Translations under genes and position numbers: made by a program
The notes under the pieces: generated by a model
What the model was told of the DNA's origin: nothing
What the model saw: the letters and a program-made list of their open reading frames with translations, nothing else
The model's database searches: none
Assembly (NCBI GenBank): GCA_020632635.1
Contig: JACKFE010000001.1
Coordinates: 434,001 to 498,000 of the forward strand
From: Nitrospiraceae bacterium
Lineage (GTDB): Bacteria > Nitrospirota > Nitrospiria > Nitrospirales > UBA8639
DNA length: 64,000 nt
Direction of reading: 5' to 3'
Part shown: piece by piece, positions 53,630-62,113 of the stretch
Layout: every line of letters starts with the position of its first letter
Position numbering within the stretch: position 1 is the stretch's first letter

Positions 53630-55000
53630 GTGATCCATCCCCCGCCATTCTCACCAACTTTTCTTGTTCCCTTCTTATTTTTATCAACTCTCATTGGCGG
53701 GACAACATTTTTCTGGACGAGTCAGGCACAAGCCATTCCGGCTTTTTCCAGAAAATATCAGGTTACGTGCACGGTCTGTCACACCCGAGTCCCGCGTCTC
53801 AATCGAACCGGGGAACGATTCTTGGAAAATGGGTACCAGCTTCCTGGAACCGAGGATGGAGGGTCCACAAGTAAACGAAAACTGGGCGATGTGACCCTTG
53901 ACGAGGTCACCCATTACCTAGGAGTTCGCCTCCGCGGAACCCCTCTTAGAACCTTCCATTCAGACACGCACCACGCCGGGAATTCCAAGAACCAAACCGA
54001 ATTCACCTTTCCCGAGATCTTTAGCCTATTTGCCGCAGGTACGGCCACCAATAATGTCGGATTTTTTGTTGAGCTGGAAAGCAACATGGAAGAAAGTGCA
54101 ACCGCTGTGGAACGGGGATTCGTGACATTCAATAATCTCGGGAAACACGATCTGGCCCATCTTCGAGTAGGACGCTTTGATCCATCGGCCTTTTCGTCCT
54201 ATGCCACTCTCCGCCAACACTTTGAAGTCATTCCTGAAGATACCGTCGACAATGGATCCTTCTTACCTCCAACGATCAACCGCATATCTCTGACTCCTGC
54301 GGCCTTCTCCGCTAAGTTTTCAGGTCTCTATGACCGAAGAGGCAACGCCATCTTGCCAACAGCCACCTCTCTCTTCCATGCGGCGTCAGAAATCGGAATT
54401 GATCTGCATGGAAGACCCTTCGGAAATTGGTTCTTCTATCAGGTGGGAGTTTTGAATGGGGCCAATGAGCCATTCGGGGATTCCAACAAGGCCAAGGACT
54501 GGTACGTCCACACTCGTATAGACCTGGCTCAGTCCAACTATTTTTCCGCGAATATTTCCGGCTTTGGGTATTTCGGACGCCACAACGCCAAAGTGCAAAA
54601 TATGACGGATGTCAATTGGAACCGGTATGGCCTTTCCGCTAATTTCCGCTATCACATGATCGATCTTTACGGAGCCTTTGCGATTGACCGGATCACCAAT
54701 CTTCCGGATGCCCTCAAAGCCAGTTTTGACCGAACGGCCACGGGCCTCACCGTGGAAGCCAACGTCCTAGCTACTGATCGTTTCTTGATCGGTCTGCGAT
54801 ATGACCATCTCGATGCCGGAGGGGATCGGACTCTCCGCACCAGTCATTCCTTGATCGCATTGATGGCCAAATTTTATTGGCGATCCAACATCGCCTTTTT
54901 TCTTCGCGATGATGTGAACCTGCGGGATGCACAAGGAGGTCGTAACCCAGAAAGGAATTTCCGGAATGCGTTTGTCATTGGAGCCGATCTGGCCTTTTAA
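53630..55000 (+). CDS. Cyc2-like outer-membrane cytochrome-porin, copy A
   Basis: A 456-residue exported protein from GTG 53630. A signal peptide ends near residue 35 (SQAQA). A single heme motif follows almost at once (C47-TV-C50-H51), then PRLNRTGERFLENGYQLPG. The remainder (about 75-456) is a run of amphipathic beta-strands, often with aromatic girdles, ending in Phe (ADLAF), the usual last residue of outer-membrane barrels. The layout of one heme fused to a barrel matches the Cyc2 cytochrome-porin family of Fe(II) oxidisers, in which the heme sits in or by the pore and moves electrons across the outer membrane. Substrate is unknown. It overlaps the downstream cytochrome by 35 nt. The homologue at 62114 shares long blocks such as GIDLHGRPFGNWF. 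Confidence 0.85.
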   Translation: MIHPPPFSPTFLVPFLFLSTLIGGTTFFWTSQAQAIPAFSRKYQVTCTVCHTRVPRLNRTGERFLENGYQLPGTEDGGSTSKRKLGDVTLDEVTHYLGVRLRGTPLRTFHSDTHHAGNSKNQTEFTFPEIFSLFAAGTATNNVGFFVELESNMEESATAVERGFVTFNNLGKHDLAHLRVGRFDPSAFSSYATLRQHFEVIPEDTVDNGSFLPPTINRISLTPAAFSAKFSGLYDRRGNAILPTATSLFHAASEIGIDLHGRPFGNWFFYQVGVLNGANEPFGDSNKAKDWYVHTRIDLAQSNYFSANISGFGYFGRHNAKVQNMTDVNWNRYGLSANFRYHMIDLYGAFAIDRITNLPDALKASFDRTATGLTVEANVLATDRFLIGLRYDHLDAGGDRTLRTSHSLIALMAKFYWRSNIAFFLRDDVNLRDAQGGRNPERNFRNAFVIGADLAF

Positions 55001-55772
55001 TCGACCCCCAAGAAACCCAGGGGCTCTAGCTGTGGCTCTGAGCTTGACTCTCACAGCCTTCCCAGCGTTTTCGGCTGACGTTAGTCCAATAGAGAGAACC
55101 CCCTCCGCTCAAACAGGGAAAGCACTCTATGAACAGGCTTGCGCCTTTTGCCATGGCATTGGAGGCCAGGGTGATGGACCCGATGCGTTCTACCTTGGCC
55201 CCTATTCGGCTCCTCGTCCCCGAGATCTCACCAGCGGGGAATATAAGTTTCGCTCAACCCCATCAGGATCGCTCCCCACAGACGATGATCTCCTACGCAC
55301 CCTCACGGTGGGGATTCCTGGCTATATGCCGTCATTTCAAAGCCTATCCGATATGGACCGCCGACACCTTGTGGCGTACCTCAAAACTCTCTCTCCCGCA
55401 TTTCAAGAAGGGAAGGCTCAAAGCCTTCCTCTCCCGCCAGGCCCCATTCCAGCTACCCCCGAAAGCATTCAACAAGGAAGGGCTCTGTATGTAGCATTGG
55501 ATTGCATGACCTGCCACAGTGAACAGGTTAATTCGCCGGAGGGGCTCTTGACTCAAGGGAAACTCAAAGACCGTCGAGGACTCACACTGCATCCCCGAGA
55601 CTTAACCAATCTCACCTCGTATAAAAACGGCCATTCCCCCTCGGACATCGCCAGAACCATTTTAACCGGATTGGATGGTTCTCCCATGGCCTCTTATCTG
55701 GAGGCCCTAGAACCGCATCCGGAACAGGTTTGGCATTTGGTCAATTATATTCTTTCGCTTTCATCCCCGTGA
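54966..55772 (+). CDS. Periplasmic diheme cytochrome c, copy A
   Basis: A 268-residue protein from ATG 54966, with AAAGGAA 8 nt upstream. A signal peptide ends near residue 37 (AFPAFSA). Two class I cytochrome c domains follow: heme 1 at C59-AF-C62-H63 with likely axial Met121 (GYMPSF), and heme 2 at C180-MT-C183-H184 with likely Met241 (GSPMASY). The block SAPRPRDLTSGEYKFRSTPS is shared with copy B. The start lies inside the porin gene, so translation is probably coupled. It is a plausible electron acceptor for the porin heme. Confidence 0.92.
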   Translation: MRLSLEPIWPFNRPPRNPGALAVALSLTLTAFPAFSADVSPIERTPSAQTGKALYEQACAFCHGIGGQGDGPDAFYLGPYSAPRPRDLTSGEYKFRSTPSGSLPTDDDLLRTLTVGIPGYMPSFQSLSDMDRRHLVAYLKTLSPAFQEGKAQSLPLPPGPIPATPESIQQGRALYVALDCMTCHSEQVNSPEGLLTQGKLKDRRGLTLHPRDLTNLTSYKNGHSPSDIARTILTGLDGSPMASYLEALEPHPEQVWHLVNYILSLSSP

Positions 55773-55946
55773 GCAGTATGGAGATGATGGATGGAAGGCC
55801 ACCTAGCCTGATCGAACGAGAACAACGTGGTTCTAGATTGAATGGTGTTTCGCGCATTCCTGTCAGCCGAGCAGGAGCACAGTCCTCGCGTATACTCATT
55901 TCAAACCGAATTCTTCCGATACAGTTCTTGAGGTAAGAAAAAACCC

Positions 55947-56702
55947 ATGAACACCCATCCCATTTGGTCAAAGCTGGGAACGAAGAGTCCCCTCTTCCGA
56001 TCTACCGGGGGCCTTCTGTTTGGCATCTTCTTGGCCAACATGACGGTTGAATATTCCTTCCCCGACATCATCCTGGCCACTGACATTCAGGGACAGGTGT
56101 TTTATCGTGGTCCAGTCCCTGAATCGACCACAATCCCCATTACCAAAGATTCTGAGGTCTGCGGCACCAGCCGGAAGAACACCCCCATTCGTGTTCATAC
56201 CTCCGGAGGTCTCCAACACGTCATTATCAGTATCCAGGGACATCCCGACACGGACTCAGACCAGACTCAAGACTATGTCCTCACCAATAAAGGGTGTGAA
56301 TTTTATCCCGCAGTTGGCACCGTTTCCATCAACCAAAAAATACATGTCAGTAATAAGGATGCCATTTTGCATAATACGCACATTCGGACGACGGACAGGG
56401 CGTTTTTAAATGTAGTGTTGCTCCCTGACAGTAAAGGAATCACCAAACCGTTCAAAAAACCTGGTCCGATGACCATCCAATGTAATAAACATCCCTTTAT
56501 GGCGGGCGCTATTTATGTATTCGCCCACCCCTTCCACACTACCACGGATGAACAAGGCCTATTTCGCATATCCGGGTTAACTCCGGGAGTCTATACCCTC
56601 AGAAGCTTCCACCCAGTTCTGGGGACACAGGAACAGAAAGTCACGATCCCATCGGATGGACTCGCTTCCGTAACCGTCGAATTTTCTGCTCCACCCCCCT
56701 AA
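55947..56702 (+). CDS. Cupredoxin-like protein with C-terminal carboxypeptidase-regulatory-like domain, copy A
   Basis: A 251-residue exported protein with an N-terminal hydrophobic segment (about 20-45). A cupredoxin-like beta-sandwich covers about 46-195: candidate copper ligands are His in LHNTHI (H142 or H145) and the C179-NK-H182-PF-M185 motif. Two further Cys (C72, C117) are conserved in copy B and may form a disulfide. Residues 196-251 look like a small carboxypeptidase-regulatory-like fold (DEQGLFRISGLTPGVYTLRS). It follows the cytochrome by 174 nt. Role as an electron carrier or copper chaperone is inferred. Confidence 0.78.
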   Translation: MNTHPIWSKLGTKSPLFRSTGGLLFGIFLANMTVEYSFPDIILATDIQGQVFYRGPVPESTTIPITKDSEVCGTSRKNTPIRVHTSGGLQHVIISIQGHPDTDSDQTQDYVLTNKGCEFYPAVGTVSINQKIHVSNKDAILHNTHIRTTDRAFLNVVLLPDSKGITKPFKKPGPMTIQCNKHPFMAGAIYVFAHPFHTTTDEQGLFRISGLTPGVYTLRSFHPVLGTQEQKVTIPSDGLASVTVEFSAPPP

Positions 56703-56910
56703 CTGCAATTTTATGTTTACCGGATAGATCTGCTTGGAGCAGCGCTCCTGACGCCAATCAGAGGGGCGCGCTCACAAACATCCTGGAGAGAAATTCGGCG
56801 AAACCAAAGATCCGCATAAAAATAACCTCGATTTGTGAGGTACACCGTAGAGTGTCTGATCAGGCCTTTTCGGCCTCCCTGGCACAATCGGACAGGGACG
56901 CTTATCCTTT
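56703..56910. other. Convergent gap with three small hairpins
   Basis: Between the converging cupredoxin A and kinase genes lie GGAGC-AGC-GCTCC (56736-56748), ACCTC-7 nt-GAGGT (56825-56841) and AGGCC-TTTTC-GGCCT (56862-56876). None has a proper U-tract, but a bidirectional end-of-transcript function is likely for this spot. Confidence 0.35.
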
Positions 56911-59900
56911 TCAGAGAATACCCTGAAATGCCTCCTGAGCCTTTGTTAACTCCCTCTGTGCATCTTGAATGAGACGGGCAACCGCATTCGTTTCCCGATT
57001 CTTTCCTTTCTCCTCCAATTGCGAGGCAACGAAGGCCAATGCCGGCAATCCCATATTATTAGCCATGCCTTTTAATCCATGTGCCGCTTCACGAAGGAGG
57101 CTTGGATTATCCGTCCTCAGACCAATTTCTAATTGCTCAACGCACTGGATGGCATCTTGAATAAACTGACCCGCCAACTTGGCAACAAATGCTTTGCCCC
57201 CCATGGCTTCCCAATCGGCAATCAATTGAGCATCCAATCCCGTGGTTGATCCGTCCGTAGGAAGCCTGAAGTTCTGAGCAGCGATCGGTGGACACGGGAT
57301 TGCTAGAGATCGATCGATGAAGGGTCCCTCACCCTCAGACACAGCCGGGAAGCATCCACCAGAAGCGCTCTCAGAACTATCTGGCAACCATAGGGAAAGC
57401 TTCGCCGCAAGCTGATGAATATTTACCGGTTTACTGATGTAATCATCCATGCCTGCCTCCAGACATTTTTCTTTGTCCCCTTGCATGGCATTGGCCGTCA
57501 TGGCAATGATAGGAATACGAGACGCATGAAAAATCAGGGTAGGAGTATCAGCCTCCCCCGCATGACTGAGATCCAGCCTCTCATCTCTTTGCATCAACGT
57601 CTGACGCCTGCTCTGTTCCGCTTCATACCTTCGAATTTCCCGGGTTGCTGTATATCCATCCATTTCTGGCATTTGGCAATCCATCAATACTAAGTCGAAA
57701 GGCATACGCGATAAGGCCGCTAACGCCTCAAATCCGTTCGCAGCCAGAGTCACCCGATGACCGAGCCGAGTCAACATCAATTCCGCTAACTGTTGATTGA
57801 CCACATGGTCATCCACGACCAATATCCGTTTGGGAGCTCTGGATTCTTCAAATCCTTGGCCACCGGTCGCATGAACAAATGACATCTTAGCTTCACCTTC
57901 ACAAGGCATCAGACGCTCCATCACCATGCCGAGGCATTGGCGTAACTCCTCCTTCCGAACTGGCTTGGTCAGATACGCATCAATCCCAATTTCTTCCGCC
58001 AGTGCGGCATGGCCCTTTAGCCCGACAGACGTCAATAAGATCAACTTAATCTGTTGCAATTGAGCGTCGGCCCTCATGACCTGCGCCAGCTCCAAGCCAT
58101 TCATGCCAGGCATATGCATATCCAAAATCACCACATCAAATGGCTTCCCTTGATGCACCCGCTCGAATATCACGGCCAATGCCGCGGTTGGATCCTCGAC
58201 CGCCACAGCTTCAAGGCCCCACTCTTGCGCATAATGCAATAGCAACATCCGATTCGTTTGATTGTCGTCTACACAACACACCCGCACCCCATGCAAATCC
58301 ACTGGGGGAAGCGACGATGCTGCCATACTCTCTGTTTTTTCCATCCGAACCGTAAACCAGAAACAACTTCCACGCCCGGGTTCACTCATCACGCCAATCG
58401 TTCCACCCATCAGTTCGGTCAGTTGCTTACAAATGGCAAGGCCCAGACCGGTCCCACCGTATTTTCGAGTCGTGGAACTATCCCCCTGGGAAAAGGACTG
58501 AAACAGTTTGGCTTGGTGCTCTGGCGCCACGCCGATTCCCGAATCGATGACTTGGACCCTGAGGACGACTTCTTGGGGCATGTCATCCTCAAGAAACACC
58601 TGAACTGAGACCTCTCCTTTTTCCGTAAATTTCAGGGCATTTCCCACAAGATTCATCAAAATTTGCCGAAACCGCCCGGGATCTCCCTTCAACTGGGTTG
58701 GAACATCAGGAAAAATGAGAGAATGCAATTCTAAATTTTTCGACTCGGCTCGTTCGCTGAGTAGATCGATGACTTCTTCAACACAGACACGTAAATCAAA
58801 GAGAATCTTTTCCAATTCCAATTTTCCAGACTCAATTTTTGAAAAATCTAAGATATCGTTAATAATGGTCAGTAAGGCCTCTCCCGAACTTCGAACCGTC
58901 TTAGCCATCTTCTGCTGTGCGGGCGTTAATTCCGTTTCTAACAGCAAGCCGGTCATGCCAATCACCCCATTCATTGGCGTTCGGATTTCGTGGCTCATGG
59001 TGGCCAAGAATTCGGACTTGGCTTTCCCGGCAGCCAAAGCCTGATCACGAGATTGAGCCAGCTCTTGGTTCCGGAACTCCAATTCCTTCGCGGTACTTTT
59101 TATCAATTCTTCCGCCTCTCGACGTTTCGTCACATCGTGCAAATACAATCGAACAATCGGGCCTGCTTGTACCCGGGAAATATGCGCTTCAAAAATCTGG
59201 CCATGAGTTTTCATTTCTCGAACCAGGGTCTCCTGGTTGTCCTGTTGGAGCACCGTGGCCAACGGCGCCAATCCCTGAAATAAGGGATGTTCCCAGGCAC
59301 GGTCCTTGAGATGGGGGAAGAGGCGTGCTCCGGCGGGATTGATGTAGGTGATGGCGCCTTCCCCATCAAACTCAATAATCGGATTGGGATTGTCCTTTGG
59401 GAACGAGGCCAACCGAGTCAATTCTTGGTTATTCTTTTCTAAAGTCCTCATGAGATCCTGAAGCGTGATCGTCCGATCTTCGAGTAAATCGACTGCCCGG
59501 TTAGCCAAATCCGTTAATTGCTCCAACTCCCCCCCCTCCTGCTCAATTTGCTCTCCAGCCATTAATAACGGAGTTACAGAAAAAGCAGGCAATCTCCCAG
59601 AAGGATCCGTCATCTGGGCCACGGCATCCAATTTCCCAATGACCCTTTGAAGCAAGGGAACCAACTGTCGAAATCCCATTCTCACGGCAACCGCGCCGAT
59701 TCCCATGACGACAAGGACCACCAAGGTAATGGCGAACATGATCTGACGCTCTTTTTCTTGAATTCGATCAAGAGAAAAGCCAATTCGCATCCACGCTGCA
59801 ATTTCATTCCCATCCCGTAACGGCTCAACGACAATCAACATATCCCCCCATGGGGCAATGTTTTGGAAAGTCACCCTTTCGGCCCCGGTCGCTTTCGACT

Positions 59901-60282
59901 CAGTCCAAAGACGATCGTCGACCAAATCCCCAATCGTCTCTTCCTGCATGGAGGCAATGATCATATTCTCCGAATCTACGACTTCTAAGAGCCTGAGATC
60001 TGGATCCTGCTTGTACTCAGACATGGCTTCTTGGATGCGAAACAGGTTATCGAGAATGGCGGCAGCCCCGATTGAGGAAAAGGCCCTTGCCACCCCGACT
60101 CCTCGATCCTGAAAGGATGTCTGAAGAGTTTGTCGTTGCAAATATCCAAGACCCACAGCCCAAATCATTAGAGAGACCGCCATGGCTAAGGATAAAGCCG
60201 TGATGATCCGAAAGAGGATACTCCCCCTCCACTTCCGCATTAACCAACTCACCGATAGTTGAGAAACCTTTATTTGACTCAT
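56911..60282 (-). CDS. Hybrid sensor histidine kinase (HisKA-HATPase-REC-REC-HPt)
   Basis: A 1,123-residue membrane kinase. TM1 is at about 22-48, followed by a periplasmic sensor of roughly 130 residues (50-178), then TM2 (about 181-203), a helical/HAMP-like stretch, and a PAS-like domain (about 290-385, NPIIEFDGEGAITYINPAG). Phospho-acceptor H431 is in ATMSHEIRTPMNGVIG. The ATPase has N548, DSGIG and GGTGLGLAI. Receiver 1 has D721 and receiver 2 has D868. The HPt His is H1068 (REAAHGLKGM). This is a complete BarA-like phosphorelay lacking a DNA-binding output, so a separate regulator is needed. Start may instead be ATG 60240 (GGTGAG upstream). It lies between the two redox modules, codirectional with module B. 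Confidence 0.94.
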   Translation of the reverse strand: MSQIKVSQLSVSWLMRKWRGSILFRIITALSLAMAVSLMIWAVGLGYLQRQTLQTSFQDRGVGVARAFSSIGAAAILDNLFRIQEAMSEYKQDPDLRLLEVVDSENMIIASMQEETIGDLVDDRLWTESKATGAERVTFQNIAPWGDMLIVVEPLRDGNEIAAWMRIGFSLDRIQEKERQIMFAITLVVLVVMGIGAVAVRMGFRQLVPLLQRVIGKLDAVAQMTDPSGRLPAFSVTPLLMAGEQIEQEGGELEQLTDLANRAVDLLEDRTITLQDLMRTLEKNNQELTRLASFPKDNPNPIIEFDGEGAITYINPAGARLFPHLKDRAWEHPLFQGLAPLATVLQQDNQETLVREMKTHGQIFEAHISRVQAGPIVRLYLHDVTKRREAEELIKSTAKELEFRNQELAQSRDQALAAGKAKSEFLATMSHEIRTPMNGVIGMTGLLLETELTPAQQKMAKTVRSSGEALLTIINDILDFSKIESGKLELEKILFDLRVCVEEVIDLLSERAESKNLELHSLIFPDVPTQLKGDPGRFRQILMNLVGNALKFTEKGEVSVQVFLEDDMPQEVVLRVQVIDSGIGVAPEHQAKLFQSFSQGDSSTTRKYGGTGLGLAICKQLTELMGGTIGVMSEPGRGSCFWFTVRMEKTESMAASSLPPVDLHGVRVCCVDDNQTNRMLLLHYAQEWGLEAVAVEDPTAALAVIFERVHQGKPFDVVILDMHMPGMNGLELAQVMRADAQLQQIKLILLTSVGLKGHAALAEEIGIDAYLTKPVRKEELRQCLGMVMERLMPCEGEAKMSFVHATGGQGFEESRAPKRILVVDDHVVNQQLAELMLTRLGHRVTLAANGFEALAALSRMPFDLVLMDCQMPEMDGYTATREIRRYEAEQSRRQTLMQRDERLDLSHAGEADTPTLIFHASRIPIIAMTANAMQGDKEKCLEAGMDDYISKPVNIHQLAAKLSLWLPDSSESASGGCFPAVSEGEGPFIDRSLAIPCPPIAAQNFRLPTDGSTTGLDAQLIADWEAMGGKAFVAKLAGQFIQDAIQCVEQLEIGLRTDNPSLLREAAHGLKGMANNMGLPALAFVASQLEEKGKNRETNAVARLIQDAQRELTKAQEAFQGIL

Positions 60283-60538
60283 CGGGTATCAACGAAACAT
60301 GATGACGGCCCTGAAAAATTCTCAGAAGAAGTCCCCAGCAAGACACGGGATGTTCCGACTCCTGCATGGGCATACAGATCCACCCATCTTGTCGGTTACA
60401 GACACATCGTTCTAAAAAATTCGAGTCAAACTGAATGGGAGAACCCGGCGGGCAGACGTCTTTCCGAGGACGGAACGAAAACGGGAAAAGTGAACACCTG
60501 ATGGATTAAGAGGCCATTTGTCCTCTGCTCTGGCTGAT

Positions 60539-60559
60539 TCGGTCCCTCAAGGGATCCGA
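60539..60559. terminator. Hairpin 3' of cupredoxin B
   Basis: TCGG-A-TCCC-TTGA-GGGA-CCGA (minus strand) makes an 8-bp stem with one bulged A and a four-base loop, beginning 17 nt after the cupredoxin B stop. There is no U-tract, so it may stabilise the mRNA end or partly terminate before the kinase. The rest of the 294-nt gap to the kinase shows no gene. Confidence 0.35.
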
Positions 60560-60576
60560 GAACAATTCGCAATCCC

Positions 60577-61332
60577 TTATGGATACACCAAATCAAGACG
60601 CAAATCGCTTTGAGCCACGATGTTGAGGTTTTGCGTTAAATAACCAAGAGTTTCATGCCATACCTGGAGCTGATAGGTTCCTGGTGGTACTTGAGCCAGA
60701 TGAAAGTTTCCCGAGGAGTCCGTGATCGAAAAAAATGGATGATTGAACACTACCAAATGACCCTCCATAAAGGTGTGCTTGTCACATTTGATGGAATAAT
60801 GACCTGGCTGCTTCAACATTTTGATAATCGGGCGGCCATTCGGTACTTGGGCCACATTCAAAAACGTGCGTTTTCCAAGTTTGATATGGGTATTGTGTAG
60901 AATCGGGTCTTGATTCCGGACCTCCACGTCCTGTCCTGTTTGCGCCCCAATGACCCGAGGGGTAAATGCGCATTGCGCATTCACCACAGGGTGATCAGAA
61001 TTGGCAGGAAAATTCTTCATCGGGAACGTTCCCTCAAGACTGACAATCGCACTCTCTAACGCACCTGCAGGTCCATGAACCTTGACGGGTTGAATCGCCA
61101 CCTGAACCCCACAATGCTCAGGATCTTTGAGAACGTTGACTATAGTAGGAGGGGGAACTGCGCCGGAAAACCGAACGGTGCCGGATATCGTTGAAAGACC
61201 ATCCTCAGCCCACCCGCAGATTCCGCTCAGAAGCACTAGGAGAAATCCGGCCAACACGACAAGAGGAGCGAAAGGAGTTCGAGGGGCATACCTGGTGGCT
61301 TTCCAAATCGATCCGACGTTGATATCCCCCAC
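60577..61332 (-). CDS. Cupredoxin-like protein with C-terminal carboxypeptidase-regulatory-like domain, copy B
   Basis: From GTG 61332, right after the cytochrome B stop, the product is 251 residues, exactly the size of copy A; starts further upstream overlap the cytochrome. A hydrophobic export signal spans about 20-42. Candidate copper ligands are H146/H149 (ILHNTHI) and C183-DK-H186-TF-M189. The extra Cys pair (C74, C121) is conserved. The tail (about 200-251, DSSGNFHLAQVPPGTYQLQV) is the same small C-terminal domain. No strong ribosome binding site is visible, so coupling to the cytochrome is likely. Confidence 0.76.
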   Translation of the reverse strand: MGDINVGSIWKATRYAPRTPFAPLVVLAGFLLVLLSGICGWAEDGLSTISGTVRFSGAVPPPTIVNVLKDPEHCGVQVAIQPVKVHGPAGALESAIVSLEGTFPMKNFPANSDHPVVNAQCAFTPRVIGAQTGQDVEVRNQDPILHNTHIKLGKRTFLNVAQVPNGRPIIKMLKQPGHYSIKCDKHTFMEGHLVVFNHPFFSITDSSGNFHLAQVPPGTYQLQVWHETLGYLTQNLNIVAQSDLRLDLVYP

Positions 61333-61336
61333 AGAA

Positions 61337-62101
61337 TTAATGGGTGGGGGACAAGGAGAGCACATAATTGACCAAATGCCAGGCATCCTCCGACCTTCCC
61401 TGTAATTGTGCCTCGTAAGACGGCATGGGGGTCCCATCAAGACCAGTCAATACGGTGCGAATAATATCTTGCCCGGTTCCGCCATTTTTGAAGCTTTGCG
61501 GGAAAGTCAGATCTGTCGAGGAAATTTGCAGCCCCCGACTATCTGCCAAATCATTCATCAACGTCGTCGCTCCCGTGCCTCGCCCATCCAGACCATGGCA
61601 CGCCTGACATTCCATTTCTAGGTAGACGGACCGGCCCTGTTGCGCGCTTTTCAGCGAAAATGGAATAAAGGGGTCAGGTAGATCCACCACAGTCGGCGAT
61701 TCACGAAAAAGGTCCGGGGAGAATTGCTTAAGATATGCCGTGACCTGCCATCGTTGCTCTTCCGACAATCCGCTAAATGAAGGCATATAGCCCGGAATAC
61801 CATTGGTCAGTACTCGAAAAATATCCTGGTCCGTTGGAGCCTCACCTGAAGGGGTCGAGCGAAACTTATAATTGCCTACCGTAAAATCCCTGGGCCTTGG
61901 TGCCGAATAGGCAGAATTATAAAACGCGGCAGGTCCATCCCCTTTTCCGAATTCTCCATGACATGTAACACAGGATCGTTCATAGATTTTTTGGCCTAGT
62001 TGAATATCCGAATCGGCCAAAGCAGCCCATGAAGACACATGGCCGATCAACCCCGCAATACTTAAACACAGCCAATAACTCATAAGGGTCTGGACTCGCA
62101 T
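61337..62101 (-). CDS. Periplasmic diheme cytochrome c, copy B
   Basis: A 254-residue protein. The signal peptide ends near residue 29 (WAALA). Heme 1 is C44-VT-C47-H48 with likely axial Met106 (GYMPSF). Heme 2 is C165-QA-C168-H169 with likely Met226 (GTPMPSY). It aligns along its length with copy A, sharing SAPRPRDF, YKFRSTPSG and WHLVNYVLSLS. It starts 12 nt after the porin B stop and ends 4 nt before the cupredoxin B start, a tight operon. Confidence 0.93.
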   Translation of the reverse strand: MRVQTLMSYWLCLSIAGLIGHVSSWAALADSDIQLGQKIYERSCVTCHGEFGKGDGPAAFYNSAYSAPRPRDFTVGNYKFRSTPSGEAPTDQDIFRVLTNGIPGYMPSFSGLSEEQRWQVTAYLKQFSPDLFRESPTVVDLPDPFIPFSLKSAQQGRSVYLEMECQACHGLDGRGTGATTLMNDLADSRGLQISSTDLTFPQSFKNGGTGQDIIRTVLTGLDGTPMPSYEAQLQGRSEDAWHLVNYVLSLSPTH

Positions 62102-62113
62102 CGTTGAGCACCA

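Noticed and set aside
53548..53874. 108-codon plus-strand frame overlapping the porin A start
   Set aside because: Different frame from the conserved heme-porin sequence and no family resemblance.
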